Source: Pseudoxanthomonas sp. CF125 (GTDB lineage Bacteria; Pseudomonadota; Gammaproteobacteria; Xanthomonadales; Xanthomonadaceae). From it: a DNA stretch of 64,000 nt. This document shows, one piece after another, positions 40,089-49,018 of the stretch. Made by a program: the position numbers and the translations under genes. Each line of letters starts with the position of its first letter. Within the stretch, counting starts at the first letter, position 1. The stretch spans positions 679,001-743,000 of the forward strand of contig NZ_FNLD01000003.1 in the NCBI RefSeq assembly GCF_900104085.1. The letters are read 5' to 3'. The notes under the pieces are model-generated. The model worked only from the letters and a program-made list of their open reading frames with translations. It did no database searches and was not told the origin of the DNA.

Positions 40089-41423
40089 TCAGACCGCATC
40101 CGACAGGGAGGTGAAGGTGAAGTCGCGCAGCTTCATCGGCGGGATCATCATCACGAACGAAGACTCGTCGCCGGCCACGCGCACCGGCTTGCCCAGTTCT
40201 TCGATGTTGTTGAGCATGATCACCGGCGATTCGTTGAAGCGGAAATTCTTCACCGGGTACTTGATCTCGCCGTTCTCGATGTAGAAGGTGCCGTCGCGGG
40301 TCAGGCCGGTCAGCAGCACGGTCTGCGGATCGACCATGCGGATGTACCAGGTGCGCGTGACCAGGATGCCTTTCTGCGTGCTCTTGACCAGCTCGGCGGT
40401 GGACTTGGTGCCGCCGGACATCAGCAGATTGCCGGCCGCGCCGGTCGCGCGCTTGCCCTGTTTTTGCGCCCAGTAGCGCGAATACTCCAGGTTGACGACC
40501 TTGCCGTTCTCCACCACCGCGGTCTTCTCGCGCGGCAGTCCCTCGTCGTCCCACGGCATCACCGGGGCTTCCGGGTGCCAGGGATCGGCGGAAATATTCA
40601 CCCGCGGGTCGTAGACCTGTTCGCCGATCTTGTTGCCGCCGCCTTTCTTGGACAGGAAGCTGCGGCCCTCGTCGGCCTGGCGCGCATCGAAGAAATTCAT
40701 CATGAAAGAGATCAGCCCGGCCGCCGCGGCAGGTTCCAGGATCACCGTGTACTTGCCCGGCTCCAGCGCCTTGGCCGCGGCCGATTCGCTGGCCTTGCGC
40801 ATGGCGACGCGGACGTCCTGGCCGGCCTTGAACGGAGTGGCGTCCTGCAGATTGCGGCCGACCCAGCCAGAGCCGCGGCCGTCTTCGGTACGCACGGTGC
40901 AGGTGTAGTCCAGGTTGGTGGCCTTCTGGTAGCCGAAGTTGCCCTTGCTGTTGGCGAAGGCGACGAAACTCTGACCGTCTTCCAGGAAGCCGGCGGCGAT
41001 CAGTTTTTCCGCGCGGCACGGGCCGATGGAATCGGCCGCCACCTGGGCGCGATATTCCGGGGTGATGGCGGCGGTGGCTTCGCTGAAGGTCGGGCTTGCC
41101 TTGTAGGTCTGCTTTTCCACGGCCGGCACGAACTCCGGGTTTTCCGGCGCCAGCCTGGCCAGGTCTTCGGCCCTGCGCACCACGCGTTCCAGCGCGGCGT
41201 CGTCGAACTCGTTGATGGTGGCCACGCCCACGCGCTTGCCGAAAGCGACCTGCACGGCCAGATCGGCATTGTCGACGATGCCGCTGGTGGAGACATTATT
41301 CAGGGCGAAACGGATGTTGCCGGAAATGGAACCGGACAGCGACGCGGTGCATTCGTCGGCCTTGGACAGGGCGATGACCTTGTCGAGAATGGCCTTGGCT
41401 TGCTCTTCGGTGAAGATGCTCAT
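40089..41423 (-). CDS. TldE/PmbA-family protein
   Basis: A 444-residue protein of the TldD/PmbA group. It has the N-terminal layout AVQVAFGKRVGVATINEFDDAALERVVRRAEDLARLAPENPEFVPAVE and the central GKYTVILEPAAAAGLISFMM. This corresponds in place to the zinc helix of TldD but has no HExxxH, as expected of the TldE subunit. TldD-TldE heterodimers cleave unfolded peptides, e.g. in microcin B17 maturation and CcdA turnover in E. coli. No signal peptide is visible, although its partner upstream has one. Start 41423 is 24 bp after the TldD-like stop. Confidence 0.88.
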   Translation of the reverse strand: MSIFTEEQAKAILDKVIALSKADECTASLSGSISGNIRFALNNVSTSGIVDNADLAVQVAFGKRVGVATINEFDDAALERVVRRAEDLARLAPENPEFVPAVEKQTYKASPTFSEATAAITPEYRAQVAADSIGPCRAEKLIAAGFLEDGQSFVAFANSKGNFGYQKATNLDYTCTVRTEDGRGSGWVGRNLQDATPFKAGQDVRVAMRKASESAAAKALEPGKYTVILEPAAAAGLISFMMNFFDARQADEGRSFLSKKGGGNKIGEQVYDPRVNISADPWHPEAPVMPWDDEGLPREKTAVVENGKVVNLEYSRYWAQKQGKRATGAAGNLLMSGGTKSTAELVKSTQKGILVTRTWYIRMVDPQTVLLTGLTRDGTFYIENGEIKYPVKNFRFNESPVIMLNNIEELGKPVRVAGDESSFVMMIPPMKLRDFTFTSLSDAV

Positions 41424-41447
41424 GTTCTAGTGGTCTCCTGGATGCGA

Positions 41448-43082
41448 TCAGCCGAGCGAGCGGGCGGTGTTGATGACGTTGATGCCGTTGAAGCGCGCGG
41501 TGCTGGAACCGTGCGAGACCGCCGATACCTGACCGGGTTGGCCCTTGCCGTCGAAGAACGAGCCGCCCATGCGGTAGTCGCTTTCGTCGCAGATCGCGGC
41601 GCAGGCGTTCCAGAACTCGGGCGTGCGGATCTGGTAGGCCACGTCCTCGATCATCGCGCCGATCTTGCCGTTCTTGATCTCGTAGAACAGCTGGCCACCG
41701 AACTGGGCGTTGTAGCGCTGCTGGTCGATGGAGAACGAGCCGTCGCCGATGATGTAGATGCCGTTTTCCACGTCCTTGACCATGTCGGCCACGCTCAGCT
41801 TGTCCTTGCCTGCCTGGAGCGATACGTTGGCCATGCGCTGGAATTGCACGCTGGACCACGAATCGGCGTAGCAGCAGCCGTCCGATTCCTTCTTGCCCAG
41901 GATGTGGGCCTGGTCGCGAATGGTCTGGTAGTCGACCAGCTTGCCGCCGCTGATCAGGTCCCATTGCTTGGTCTTGACGCCTTCGTCGTCGTAGCCCACT
42001 GCGCCCAGGCTGCCGGCCTGGGTCTTGTCGGCGAAGATGTTGACCCTGTCGCTGCCGTACTGGAACTTGGCTTCGCGCTTGTCCAGGGTGGCGAAGCTGG
42101 TGCCGGCGTAGTTGGCCTCGTAGCCCAGCACGCGGTCCAGCTCCAGCGGATGGCCGACCGACTCGTGGATGGTCAGCCAGGTGTGCGAAGGATCCAGCAC
42201 CAGATCGTACTTGCCGGGCTTGACCGAAGGCGCCTTCAATTTCTCGCGCGCCTGCTTGGCGCCGGCGATGGCGTCTTCCTTCATGTCGTAGGACAGGCCG
42301 TAGTTGATCACGCCGTTGGGCGACACGAACTTGCCCGAAGCCGCGCCGTCCAGGTATTCGAAGCCCATCCCCATCGGCGAGGACAGACCGTCGCGGGTAC
42401 GGAACTTGCCGCTGGCCTTGTCGATGGCGGTGACCGTCATCGGCGCCCAGATGCGGTGCACGTCCTGGTCGATGTAGGAGCCGTCGGTGCTGGCGAAATA
42501 CTTCTGCTCGTTGACCAGGAACAGCATGGAGTTGACGAAATCCGCGCCGGCATTGGTGGCCGCGGCGTTGACGCCCAGCAACAGGTCCACCTTGTCCTTG
42601 ATCGGCACGTTCATCGCGTTCTTCACGATCGGCGTCTTCCAGCTCACCTCGCCCACGCCTTTGACCGGGGCCAGCTGCACTTTGGCGGTCTGGATCTTGG
42701 CGTTGGCCTTGGCGATGGCCGCGGCCTGGCGCGCGGCCCGGGCCACCCCATTGGTGGTCAGGTCGTTGGTGGCGGCGAAACCCCAGGCGCCGTCGGCGAT
42801 GACGCGGATGCCGGCACCGGTGGATTCGGTGTTCACCACGTTCTGCACCTTGTCTTCGCGGGTGATCACGAACTGGCGCAGGTAGCGGCCCACGCGCACG
42901 TCGCAGTAGCTGGCGCCGGCGTCGGTGGCGGCGGCCAGCGCGGCATCGGCCAGGCCTTTCTTGAAGCCGACGTCCAGCGTGGTCTGCAATTGTTCGGCGG
43001 CGATCGCCTTGCCGAGGAAGGACGGCACCATCAGGCCGCCGAGGCTGAGGCCGGTAACGGCCAGGAAGTCGCGTCTGTGCAA
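41448..43082 (-). CDS. Tat-targeted TldD-like metallopeptidase
   Basis: A 544-residue TldD-family protein. The N-terminus is a twin-arginine signal (HRRDFLAVTGLSLGGLMVPSFLG, cleavage near AIAA). The zinc motif is HESVGH (His306, Glu307, His311). In E. coli TldD a C-terminal Cys is the third zinc ligand; the corresponding spot here seems to be FFDGKGQPGQ, with Asp in place of Cys (by-eye alignment). The start is TTG at 43082, preceded by GGAG at good spacing; the nearby ATG is out of frame. It is the first gene of the run down to 31766 and probably cotranscribed with the TldE-like gene. Confidence 0.85.
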   Translation of the reverse strand: MHRRDFLAVTGLSLGGLMVPSFLGKAIAAEQLQTTLDVGFKKGLADAALAAATDAGASYCDVRVGRYLRQFVITREDKVQNVVNTESTGAGIRVIADGAWGFAATNDLTTNGVARAARQAAAIAKANAKIQTAKVQLAPVKGVGEVSWKTPIVKNAMNVPIKDKVDLLLGVNAAATNAGADFVNSMLFLVNEQKYFASTDGSYIDQDVHRIWAPMTVTAIDKASGKFRTRDGLSSPMGMGFEYLDGAASGKFVSPNGVINYGLSYDMKEDAIAGAKQAREKLKAPSVKPGKYDLVLDPSHTWLTIHESVGHPLELDRVLGYEANYAGTSFATLDKREAKFQYGSDRVNIFADKTQAGSLGAVGYDDEGVKTKQWDLISGGKLVDYQTIRDQAHILGKKESDGCCYADSWSSVQFQRMANVSLQAGKDKLSVADMVKDVENGIYIIGDGSFSIDQQRYNAQFGGQLFYEIKNGKIGAMIEDVAYQIRTPEFWNACAAICDESDYRMGGSFFDGKGQPGQVSAVSHGSSTARFNGINVINTARSLG

Positions 43083-43347
43083 GGCTGCTCTCCATCGGTA
43101 GAGCCCGCGCGCGCGGCGCGGGACGGGGACTGAAGCGGACGATCATGGCGCGCACGCGGCGCATCGCCATACCGCCAGCGATCATTGCCGCCGGGGCAGG
43201 CAACGTCAAATGACTTTTGGCATAGACGGGGCGATGGGTTTCAATATTCGCGAGCCGCCGCCAATTCCTGCAATCCCCGCAATCCGGATCCGCTTCGTTC
43301 CGGATCGAGAGCGGTGGTCCGTCGTTCCGCCAGCGAATAAAACGCGG

Positions 43348-45192
43348 TCAGTTCGCTTTCTTGACAGCACTCAGTGCGGATACCCCATTCTCATTGAAGG
43401 CCTCTACCGCGACTTCATAAGACGGTTCGATGTTCAGCGCGCGCAGCTCCAGTGTCGTACCTTTGTCCACGAACACCTGATAGCTCAGGTTCAAGCGATC
43501 CGCGCGCAAGCCCCAGCGCACGTTGTAACCCACCGCGCCTGCAACGGGTTTCCAGGTCACCGTCGCATTGCGCCGATCCTGGTCGCGCTCGACGGTCACG
43601 CCCGCCGGGGCGTGCGGCGGCGCGCCGTCCGCGTTGCCGAACACGCGCAGGTCGCTGATGGCCAGGTTCGCGGCGCCCACGTGGCCATGCAAGTAGCGGA
43701 TATAACGTGTGCGCACCGGCTCGGGCAGTTGCAGGTACGCATTGGGACGGTCGCGGCGGTCCGGCCCGTCGCCGACTTCGGCCAGCGGAGTCCACCGCTT
43801 GCTGTCGCGAGAGTATTGCAAGCGGAACGAGGTGTAGATATCCGGCGCATCGGCGTAACGCCCGGACTGATAATCGGCATAGTTGACCTGCACCGCTCGC
43901 ACGATCTTTTCCGCGCCCAGATCGACGGTCAGCGTTTCGCCCGGTTTGTTGCCGCCGGCGACCCAGAACGTACGCGGATTCTCATCGGTGACACGGTCGG
44001 CGGCGAACTCGCCCTGCGTGGACGAAGCCGTCGCCTTCTTGCGATAGGACAGCAGCATCCAGCCGGTGAACAGCGATTCCGGATCGGCGACCTTGCCTTC
44101 CGGCATCCAGTGCGGGAAATCGCCGAAGCGCGCGGACACGCTCATCTGTCCGTCGTCGGCGAAGGCGGCGGGGAACATCGCGATGCGCCGTTCGAAGGTC
44201 CAGTTGTAGCCGATCCACGGCGTACCGGTGTTCCACCAGTTGCCGTATTCGTCCTGGAAAGTGGAACCGTGCCCGGCGCCCTGCACGAAACCGCCGGGCT
44301 TGTAGGCCACCGGGTTGTAAAGCGCGTATTCGAACGGACCCAGCGGACTGTCGCTGACATAGGTGCCGTTGGCGTATGCGTTGTACTCGGTGCCGGGCGC
44401 GCCGTACTGCAGGTAATAGCGGCCGCGCACCTTGGTCATCCACGCGCCTTCCATGTAGTTGCCGACCGGTTTGCCGTTGGGGAAATTCATGCCGCGGTGA
44501 TCGGGGCCGAAGCGCTCCCAGCCATGCTTGGCCGGATCCAGCGCCAGCATCACTTTGGGTTCGCCACGGAAGGCGAATCCACGCGGGGCTTTTTCCATCT
44601 CGATGCCGTACAGCGGATAGGTGTCCGACGAACCCCAGTAGAGGTACCAGCGGCCGTCGTCGTCGATGAAGATATCCGGGTCCCATGGCCCCGGCGGGGT
44701 CTTGCCGGCCGGCAGCGGCAGCAGGTCCTGCCCCGGCGGCACGGCGGTGGGAATGCGCGGCAACAGGCGGGTGAGGTAGTCGATCTTGCCGCTGGCCGGA
44801 TCGGTGGACTGCAACAACGCGCGCGGGCCGAACGCCGATTGCATGATGACCAGACGATCGCCGTCGGAAACCACGGCCGGGGCCACGATGCTTTCCGAAG
44901 GCCAGCGGCTGGGCGTGACGAAGCGCCAGTCCAGAAGATTGGTGGAGCGCCAGTAGCCATCGGCCAGGGTCTGGAACAGGTAGTAGGCGTCCTTGTGCCG
45001 CACGATCACCGGGTCGGCGCCGGTGCGGTAGGAGATGCCTTCGTTGAGCTGCTCGAAGTTGTAGCGGTAGTCCAGGTCGACAGGGTTGGCGTAAGTGCGT
45101 CGGCCGGGCGTTTCGGCTGCCGGCAGCGCAGTGCTCGCAAGGATCGACAGCGACAGCAGTGCGCCTCGTGGCAACAACGGAACGCGCTTCAC
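43348..45192 (-). CDS. Secreted GH43-type glycosidase with CBM32-like and FN3 domains
   Basis: A 614-residue secreted enzyme. Signal peptide ~25 residues (cleavage after LPAA). The five-bladed propeller holds the GH43 residues: base Asp60 in TGADPVIV, pKa-tuning Asp in GPWDPDIFIDDDG, and acid Glu in NYMEGAWMTKVRGRYYLQY. A discoidin/F5-8-type carbohydrate-binding module follows (about residues 385-520, TASSTQGEFAADRVTDENPRTFWVAGG...), then a fibronectin III domain to the end. I took the GTG at 45192 (SD GGGAG 8 bp upstream) over a TTG five codons earlier. It would act on arabinose- or xylose-containing glycans; the substrate is not known. Confidence 0.87.
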   Translation of the reverse strand: MKRVPLLPRGALLSLSILASTALPAAETPGRRTYANPVDLDYRYNFEQLNEGISYRTGADPVIVRHKDAYYLFQTLADGYWRSTNLLDWRFVTPSRWPSESIVAPAVVSDGDRLVIMQSAFGPRALLQSTDPASGKIDYLTRLLPRIPTAVPPGQDLLPLPAGKTPPGPWDPDIFIDDDGRWYLYWGSSDTYPLYGIEMEKAPRGFAFRGEPKVMLALDPAKHGWERFGPDHRGMNFPNGKPVGNYMEGAWMTKVRGRYYLQYGAPGTEYNAYANGTYVSDSPLGPFEYALYNPVAYKPGGFVQGAGHGSTFQDEYGNWWNTGTPWIGYNWTFERRIAMFPAAFADDGQMSVSARFGDFPHWMPEGKVADPESLFTGWMLLSYRKKATASSTQGEFAADRVTDENPRTFWVAGGNKPGETLTVDLGAEKIVRAVQVNYADYQSGRYADAPDIYTSFRLQYSRDSKRWTPLAEVGDGPDRRDRPNAYLQLPEPVRTRYIRYLHGHVGAANLAISDLRVFGNADGAPPHAPAGVTVERDQDRRNATVTWKPVAGAVGYNVRWGLRADRLNLSYQVFVDKGTTLELRALNIEPSYEVAVEAFNENGVSALSAVKKAN

Positions 45193-45282
45193 GATGGTAT
45201 CTCCCAATGCCGTTTTCGGTCGCTACCTTACCGCGCTTCGCATCGGCGGCAGTTAAACTGGCGTACCTCTACGGCCTTGCCC

Positions 45283-47049
45283 ATGCTGCGACTCACCGAC
45301 CTCAAGCTTCCCTTGGACCATGACCAAGCCGCGCTTCCCGCGGCGATCGTCGCGCGCCTCGGCATCGCCGCCGCCGAACTGGCCGGCTTCACTATCGCCA
45401 AGCGCAGCTACGACGCGCGCAAGCGCGGCGCGATCATGTTGATCTACGCGGTGGACGTGGAGACCACGCGCGAAGCGGACATCCTGCAGCGCCTGCAGAT
45501 GGACGAAGAAGCGGCCGACGGCAAGGTCGCGCCCACGCCGGACACCACCTACAAACCGGTCGCACAGTCTTTGCATGGCGAAGCGCCGGTGCACGTACCG
45601 CTTTCGGTCTCGTCCGAAGACGCGCGCGTGGTGGCGACCGCCGTCGAAGAAGCCGTCCAGGCTTCTCCACATCCAGCGGCGCTACGACCTTTGGTCATCG
45701 GCATGGGGCCCTGCGGCCTGTTCGCCGGCCTGATTCTGGCGCAGATGGGCTTGCGGCCGATCATCCTGGAGCGCGGCAAGAACGTGCGCGAGCGCACCGT
45801 GGACACGTTCGGACTGTGGCGGAAGAAGATCCTCAATCCCGAATCCAACGTGCAGTTCGGCGAAGGCGGCGCGGGCACGTTCTCCGACGGCAAGCTGTAC
45901 AGCCAGATCAGCGACAAGCGCCATTACGGGCGCAAGGTGCTGACCGAATTCGTCAAGGCCGGCGCGCCGGAGGAGATCCTCTACGTCAGCAAGCCGCACA
46001 TCGGCACCTTCCGCCTGGTGTCGATGGTGGAGAACATGCGCGCGGACATCGAAGCGCTGGGCGGCGAGATCCGTTTCTCTCATCGCGTCGATGACCTGCT
46101 GGTGGAGACCGATGCTGCCGGTACGCGCAAAGTGCGCGGGGTGGTGTTGGCCGATGGCGGCGAGATCCGCGCCGATCATGTGGTGATGGCACTGGGCCAC
46201 AGCGCACGCGATACCTTCTTCATGCTGCACGAGCGCGGCGTGTTCCTGGAAGCCAAACCCTTCTCCATCGGCTTCCGCATCGAACATCCGCAATCGCTGA
46301 TCGACCGTGCGCGCTTCGGTCCGCAGGCCGGTCATCCGATCCTCGGCGCGGCCGACTACAAACTCGTGCACCACTGCCGCAACGGGCGCTCGGTGTACAG
46401 CTTCTGCATGTGCCCGGGCGGCACCGTGGTCGCCGCCGCCAGCGAACCCGGCCGCGTGGTCACCAACGGCATGAGCCAGTACTCGCGCAACGAACGCAAC
46501 GCCAATGCCGCCATCGTGGTCGGCATCACGCCCGAGGACTACGCCGAGTTCGATCCCAGCGGCAGTCCGCTGGCCGGCATCGCCTTGCAGCGGCATTGGG
46601 AAGAGCAGGCCTTCCTGCAAGGCGGCGAAGACTACCGCGCGCCGGGGCAGCTGGTCGGCGATTTCCTGCGCAAACGCGCCTCGCGCGAATTCGGCGCCGT
46701 GCTGCCTTCGTACACGCCGGGCGTGACGCTGGGCGATCTCTCCAGCGCATTGCCGCGCTACGCCATCGACGCGATCCGCGAGGCGTTGCCGGCCTTCGAC
46801 CGGCAGATCAAGGGCTTCGCGATGGACGATGCGATCCTCACCGGAGTGGAGACGCGCACTTCTTCGCCGGTGCGGATGACGCGCGGGGCGGATGGGCAGA
46901 GCCTCAATACGCGCGGGTTGTTTCCTGCGGGAGAGGGGGCAGGGTATGCGGGAGGAATCCTCTCTGCAGGTGTGGATGGGATCAAGGCGGCTGAAGCGGT
47001 GGCAATGCAGATGATCGCAGAAGGAACAGCGCGAGCGGTGCCGCTTTAG
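45283..47049 (+). CDS. FAD-dependent dehydrogenase, COG2509 type
   Basis: A 588-residue flavoprotein. About residues 1-130 are an N-terminal domain with IAKRSYDARKRGAIMLIYAVDVE, typical of COG2509. The FAD-binding site is VIGMGPCGLFAGLILAQMGL, followed by ERGKNVRERTVDTFGLWRKKILNPESNVQFGEGGAGTFSDGKL. The C-terminal GLFPAGEGAGYAGGILSAGVDGIKAAEAV completes the flavin site. The reaction is not established. The frame is open for another 2 kb upstream, but that part is antisense to the GH43 gene; the ATG at 45283 begins the conserved region. Confidence 0.9.
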   Translation: MLRLTDLKLPLDHDQAALPAAIVARLGIAAAELAGFTIAKRSYDARKRGAIMLIYAVDVETTREADILQRLQMDEEAADGKVAPTPDTTYKPVAQSLHGEAPVHVPLSVSSEDARVVATAVEEAVQASPHPAALRPLVIGMGPCGLFAGLILAQMGLRPIILERGKNVRERTVDTFGLWRKKILNPESNVQFGEGGAGTFSDGKLYSQISDKRHYGRKVLTEFVKAGAPEEILYVSKPHIGTFRLVSMVENMRADIEALGGEIRFSHRVDDLLVETDAAGTRKVRGVVLADGGEIRADHVVMALGHSARDTFFMLHERGVFLEAKPFSIGFRIEHPQSLIDRARFGPQAGHPILGAADYKLVHHCRNGRSVYSFCMCPGGTVVAAASEPGRVVTNGMSQYSRNERNANAAIVVGITPEDYAEFDPSGSPLAGIALQRHWEEQAFLQGGEDYRAPGQLVGDFLRKRASREFGAVLPSYTPGVTLGDLSSALPRYAIDAIREALPAFDRQIKGFAMDDAILTGVETRTSSPVRMTRGADGQSLNTRGLFPAGEGAGYAGGILSAGVDGIKAAEAVAMQMIAEGTARAVPL

Positions 47050-47050
47050 T

Positions 47051-47222
47051 CCCCTCCCTTGCGAAGCAGGGGAGGGCTAGGGAGGGGTGCTTTTGGCGCG
47101 ATGTTCGACGAGTGAAGAGAAGTGGGCCGCCTGAAATCTTCTAAAGCAGGTCATTGGCTCTTTAGGTTCGCCGCAAAGAGCACCCCTCCCCAACCCTCCC
47201 CTGCTTCGCAAGGGAGGGGGCT
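47051..47222. repeat. Paired-hairpin repeat, family D
   Basis: CCCCTCCCTTGCGAAGCAGG, GGGAGGGGTGCTTTTGGCG and their inverses form two large hairpins around a short spacer. It starts right after the COG2509 stop. A diverged copy is inside mrfB at 24714-24888. Confidence 0.88.
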
Positions 47223-47292
47223 GATCCCATCGCTGGGAGAATGAGGGGAGTATGTTTGCATCGGTGCAGCAATCAACTCAGGGATCAACCCC

Positions 47293-48144
47293 ATGAAATC
47301 CAGAAACAACGCCAAGTCCGACAACGACGACGACCAGCCGCGGCTGGCGGTATTGATCGACGCCGACAACGCCCAGCCCTCGGTGATCGAAGGCCTGCTG
47401 GCCGAAGTGGCCAAGTACGGCGTGGCCAGCGTCAAGCGCATCTACGGCGATTTCACCAGCCCGCGCATGACCCAGTGGAAGGCGGCGCTGCTCAGGCACT
47501 CGATCAGCCCGGCCCAGCAGTTCGCCTATACCAGCGGCAAGAACGCCACCGACAGCTCGATGATCATCGACGCCATGGACCTGCTTTACACGCAGCGCTT
47601 CGACGGTTTCTGCCTGGTCTCCAGTGACAGCGACTTCACCCGTCTGGCCCAGCGCCTGCGCGAAGAAGGTCTGACCGTGTACGGCTTCGGCGAAAAGAAG
47701 ACGCCCGATGCATTCGTGCGCGCCTGCGACAAGTTCGTCTACACCGAGGTGCTGCGCAAGGAAGCCGCGGCCAGCGCTCCGACGAAGCCGGCAACGGCCA
47801 AGCCGGCGAAGAAGGCGGTATCGAAATCCGCGCCGGCGCAACCGGCATCGACTGTGCCCCCTAGCCAAGCCGTGGCGGCGACGGACGCCAAGGACAAATC
47901 CGCCGAACCTTTACCGCTGGCGTTGATCCGCCAGGCCATTGAAGAAGCCTCCGACGACAACGGCTGGGCGTTCCTGGGCGCGGTCGGCAGCTACCTCAAC
48001 AAGATCCAGCCCGACTTCGACCCGCGTCTGTACGGGCATCGCAAGTTGAGCGACTTGCTGAAGCACCAGCCCAAGTACTTCGCCATCGAGGAACGCGGCG
48101 CCAGTGGTTCCAACAAGATGATCTACGTCCGTTCGCTGGGCTGA
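47293..48144 (+). CDS. NYN-domain and OST-HTH/LOTUS protein
   Basis: A 283-residue protein. Residues ~17-155 are a NYN (PIN-like) nuclease domain: LAVLIDADNAQPS, then KNATDSSMIIDAMDLLYTQRFDGFCLVSSDSDFTRLAQRLRE with the conserved acidic residues. After an Ala/Lys/Pro linker (about 155-205) comes an OST-HTH/LOTUS domain (LALIRQAIEEASDDNGWAFLGAVGSYLNKIQPDFDPRLYGHRKLSDLLKHQPKYF). Such proteins are thought to act on RNA, with the LOTUS part giving specificity. The RNA target here is unknown. It is 9 bp upstream of the DUF938 gene. Confidence 0.93.
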   Translation: MKSRNNAKSDNDDDQPRLAVLIDADNAQPSVIEGLLAEVAKYGVASVKRIYGDFTSPRMTQWKAALLRHSISPAQQFAYTSGKNATDSSMIIDAMDLLYTQRFDGFCLVSSDSDFTRLAQRLREEGLTVYGFGEKKTPDAFVRACDKFVYTEVLRKEAAASAPTKPATAKPAKKAVSKSAPAQPASTVPPSQAVAATDAKDKSAEPLPLALIRQAIEEASDDNGWAFLGAVGSYLNKIQPDFDPRLYGHRKLSDLLKHQPKYFAIEERGASGSNKMIYVRSLG

Positions 48145-48153
48145 GCGACCGCC

Positions 48154-48780
48154 GTGACGACCGGAAAACCGTTCTCGCCGGCCAGCGAGCGCAACCGCGA
48201 TCCGATTCTGGAAGTCTTGCGCGAGCACTTCGCGCACGCGCGCGAAGTACTGGAGATCGGCAGCGGCACCGGCCAGCACGCGGTGCATTTCGCCGCGGCC
48301 ATGCCGTGGCTGGGCTGGCAATGCTCCGACCGCGCCGACTATCTGCCGGGTATCCGCGCATGGCTGGACGAAGTGGCATTGCCGAATACGCCGCCGCCGG
48401 TGGAGCTGGACGTCGCGCAAGGCGCCTGGCCGGCCCGGACCTTCGATGCCGTATTCAGCGCCAATACCTTGCACATCATGGGATGGCCCGAAGTCCAAGC
48501 CTGCTTCGCGGGACTGGACAAAACGCTGGCCGCCGACGCGGTGCTGGCGGTGTACGGGCCCTTCAACTACGGCGGGCAATTCACCAGCGACAGCAACCGG
48601 GAGTTCGACGCCTCGCTGAAGGCGCGCGATGGGCGGATGGGCATCCGCGATGCCGAAGCCGTGGACGCGCTGGCGCAGACGATCGGATTGCGACTGGTCG
48701 ACGATATCGCCATGCCGGCCAACAACCGCTGCCGGGTGTGGCGTCGCGGCGTTGGCGCGACGTTTACATCGCCGCGCTAA
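48154..48780 (+). CDS. DUF938 SAM-dependent methyltransferase-like protein
   Basis: A 208-residue class I methyltransferase fold. Family features: FSPASERNRDPILEVLREHF at the start, the SAM-binding LEIGSGTGQHAVHFA, and FDAVFSANTLHIMGWPEVQACFAGL then VLAVYGPFNYGGQFTSDSNREFD. The DUF938 family has no proven substrate. The GTG start is 9 bp after the NYN-LOTUS stop, so the two are cotranscribed; an RNA-related role is possible only by association. Confidence 0.88.
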   Translation: MTTGKPFSPASERNRDPILEVLREHFAHAREVLEIGSGTGQHAVHFAAAMPWLGWQCSDRADYLPGIRAWLDEVALPNTPPPVELDVAQGAWPARTFDAVFSANTLHIMGWPEVQACFAGLDKTLAADAVLAVYGPFNYGGQFTSDSNREFDASLKARDGRMGIRDAEAVDALAQTIGLRLVDDIAMPANNRCRVWRRGVGATFTSPR

Positions 48781-48865
48781 ATCGCACGGGCGGGCTGGAA
48801 CCTGCGCAACCCGCACTGTCGATGTGTCGTCGTGCTCCTCTCTCCCAGAGACCTGGACAAGATCG

Positions 48866-48944
48866 GTGGGAGCGGCGTCCCGCCGCGAGCTTCCCACGCA
48901 ACCCGGCACTCATGGGAAAGCTCGCGGCGGGACGCCGCTCCCAC
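48866..48944. repeat. Paired-hairpin repeat, family B
   Basis: GTGGGAGCGGCGTCCCGCCG facing its inverse ending CGCCGCTCCCAC, 79 bp in total, at the convergent junction of the DUF938 and SGNH genes. After it come short direct repeats of CCGCTGCTCCCAC. Confidence 0.92.
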
Positions 48945-49018
48945 CCGCTGCTCCCACCCGCTGCTCCCACCTCGCTCGCATATCGAGAAGCGTGCGTGGA
49001 CAGCATGCTTTCAGCACG

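Noticed and set aside
40041-43133. A 1,030-codon plus-strand frame
   Set aside because: It is the shadow of the TldD/TldE-like genes.
43210-45282. N-terminal extension of the COG2509 flavoprotein by 691 codons
   Set aside because: The added sequence is antisense to the GH43 gene, and the conserved flavoprotein begins at 45283.
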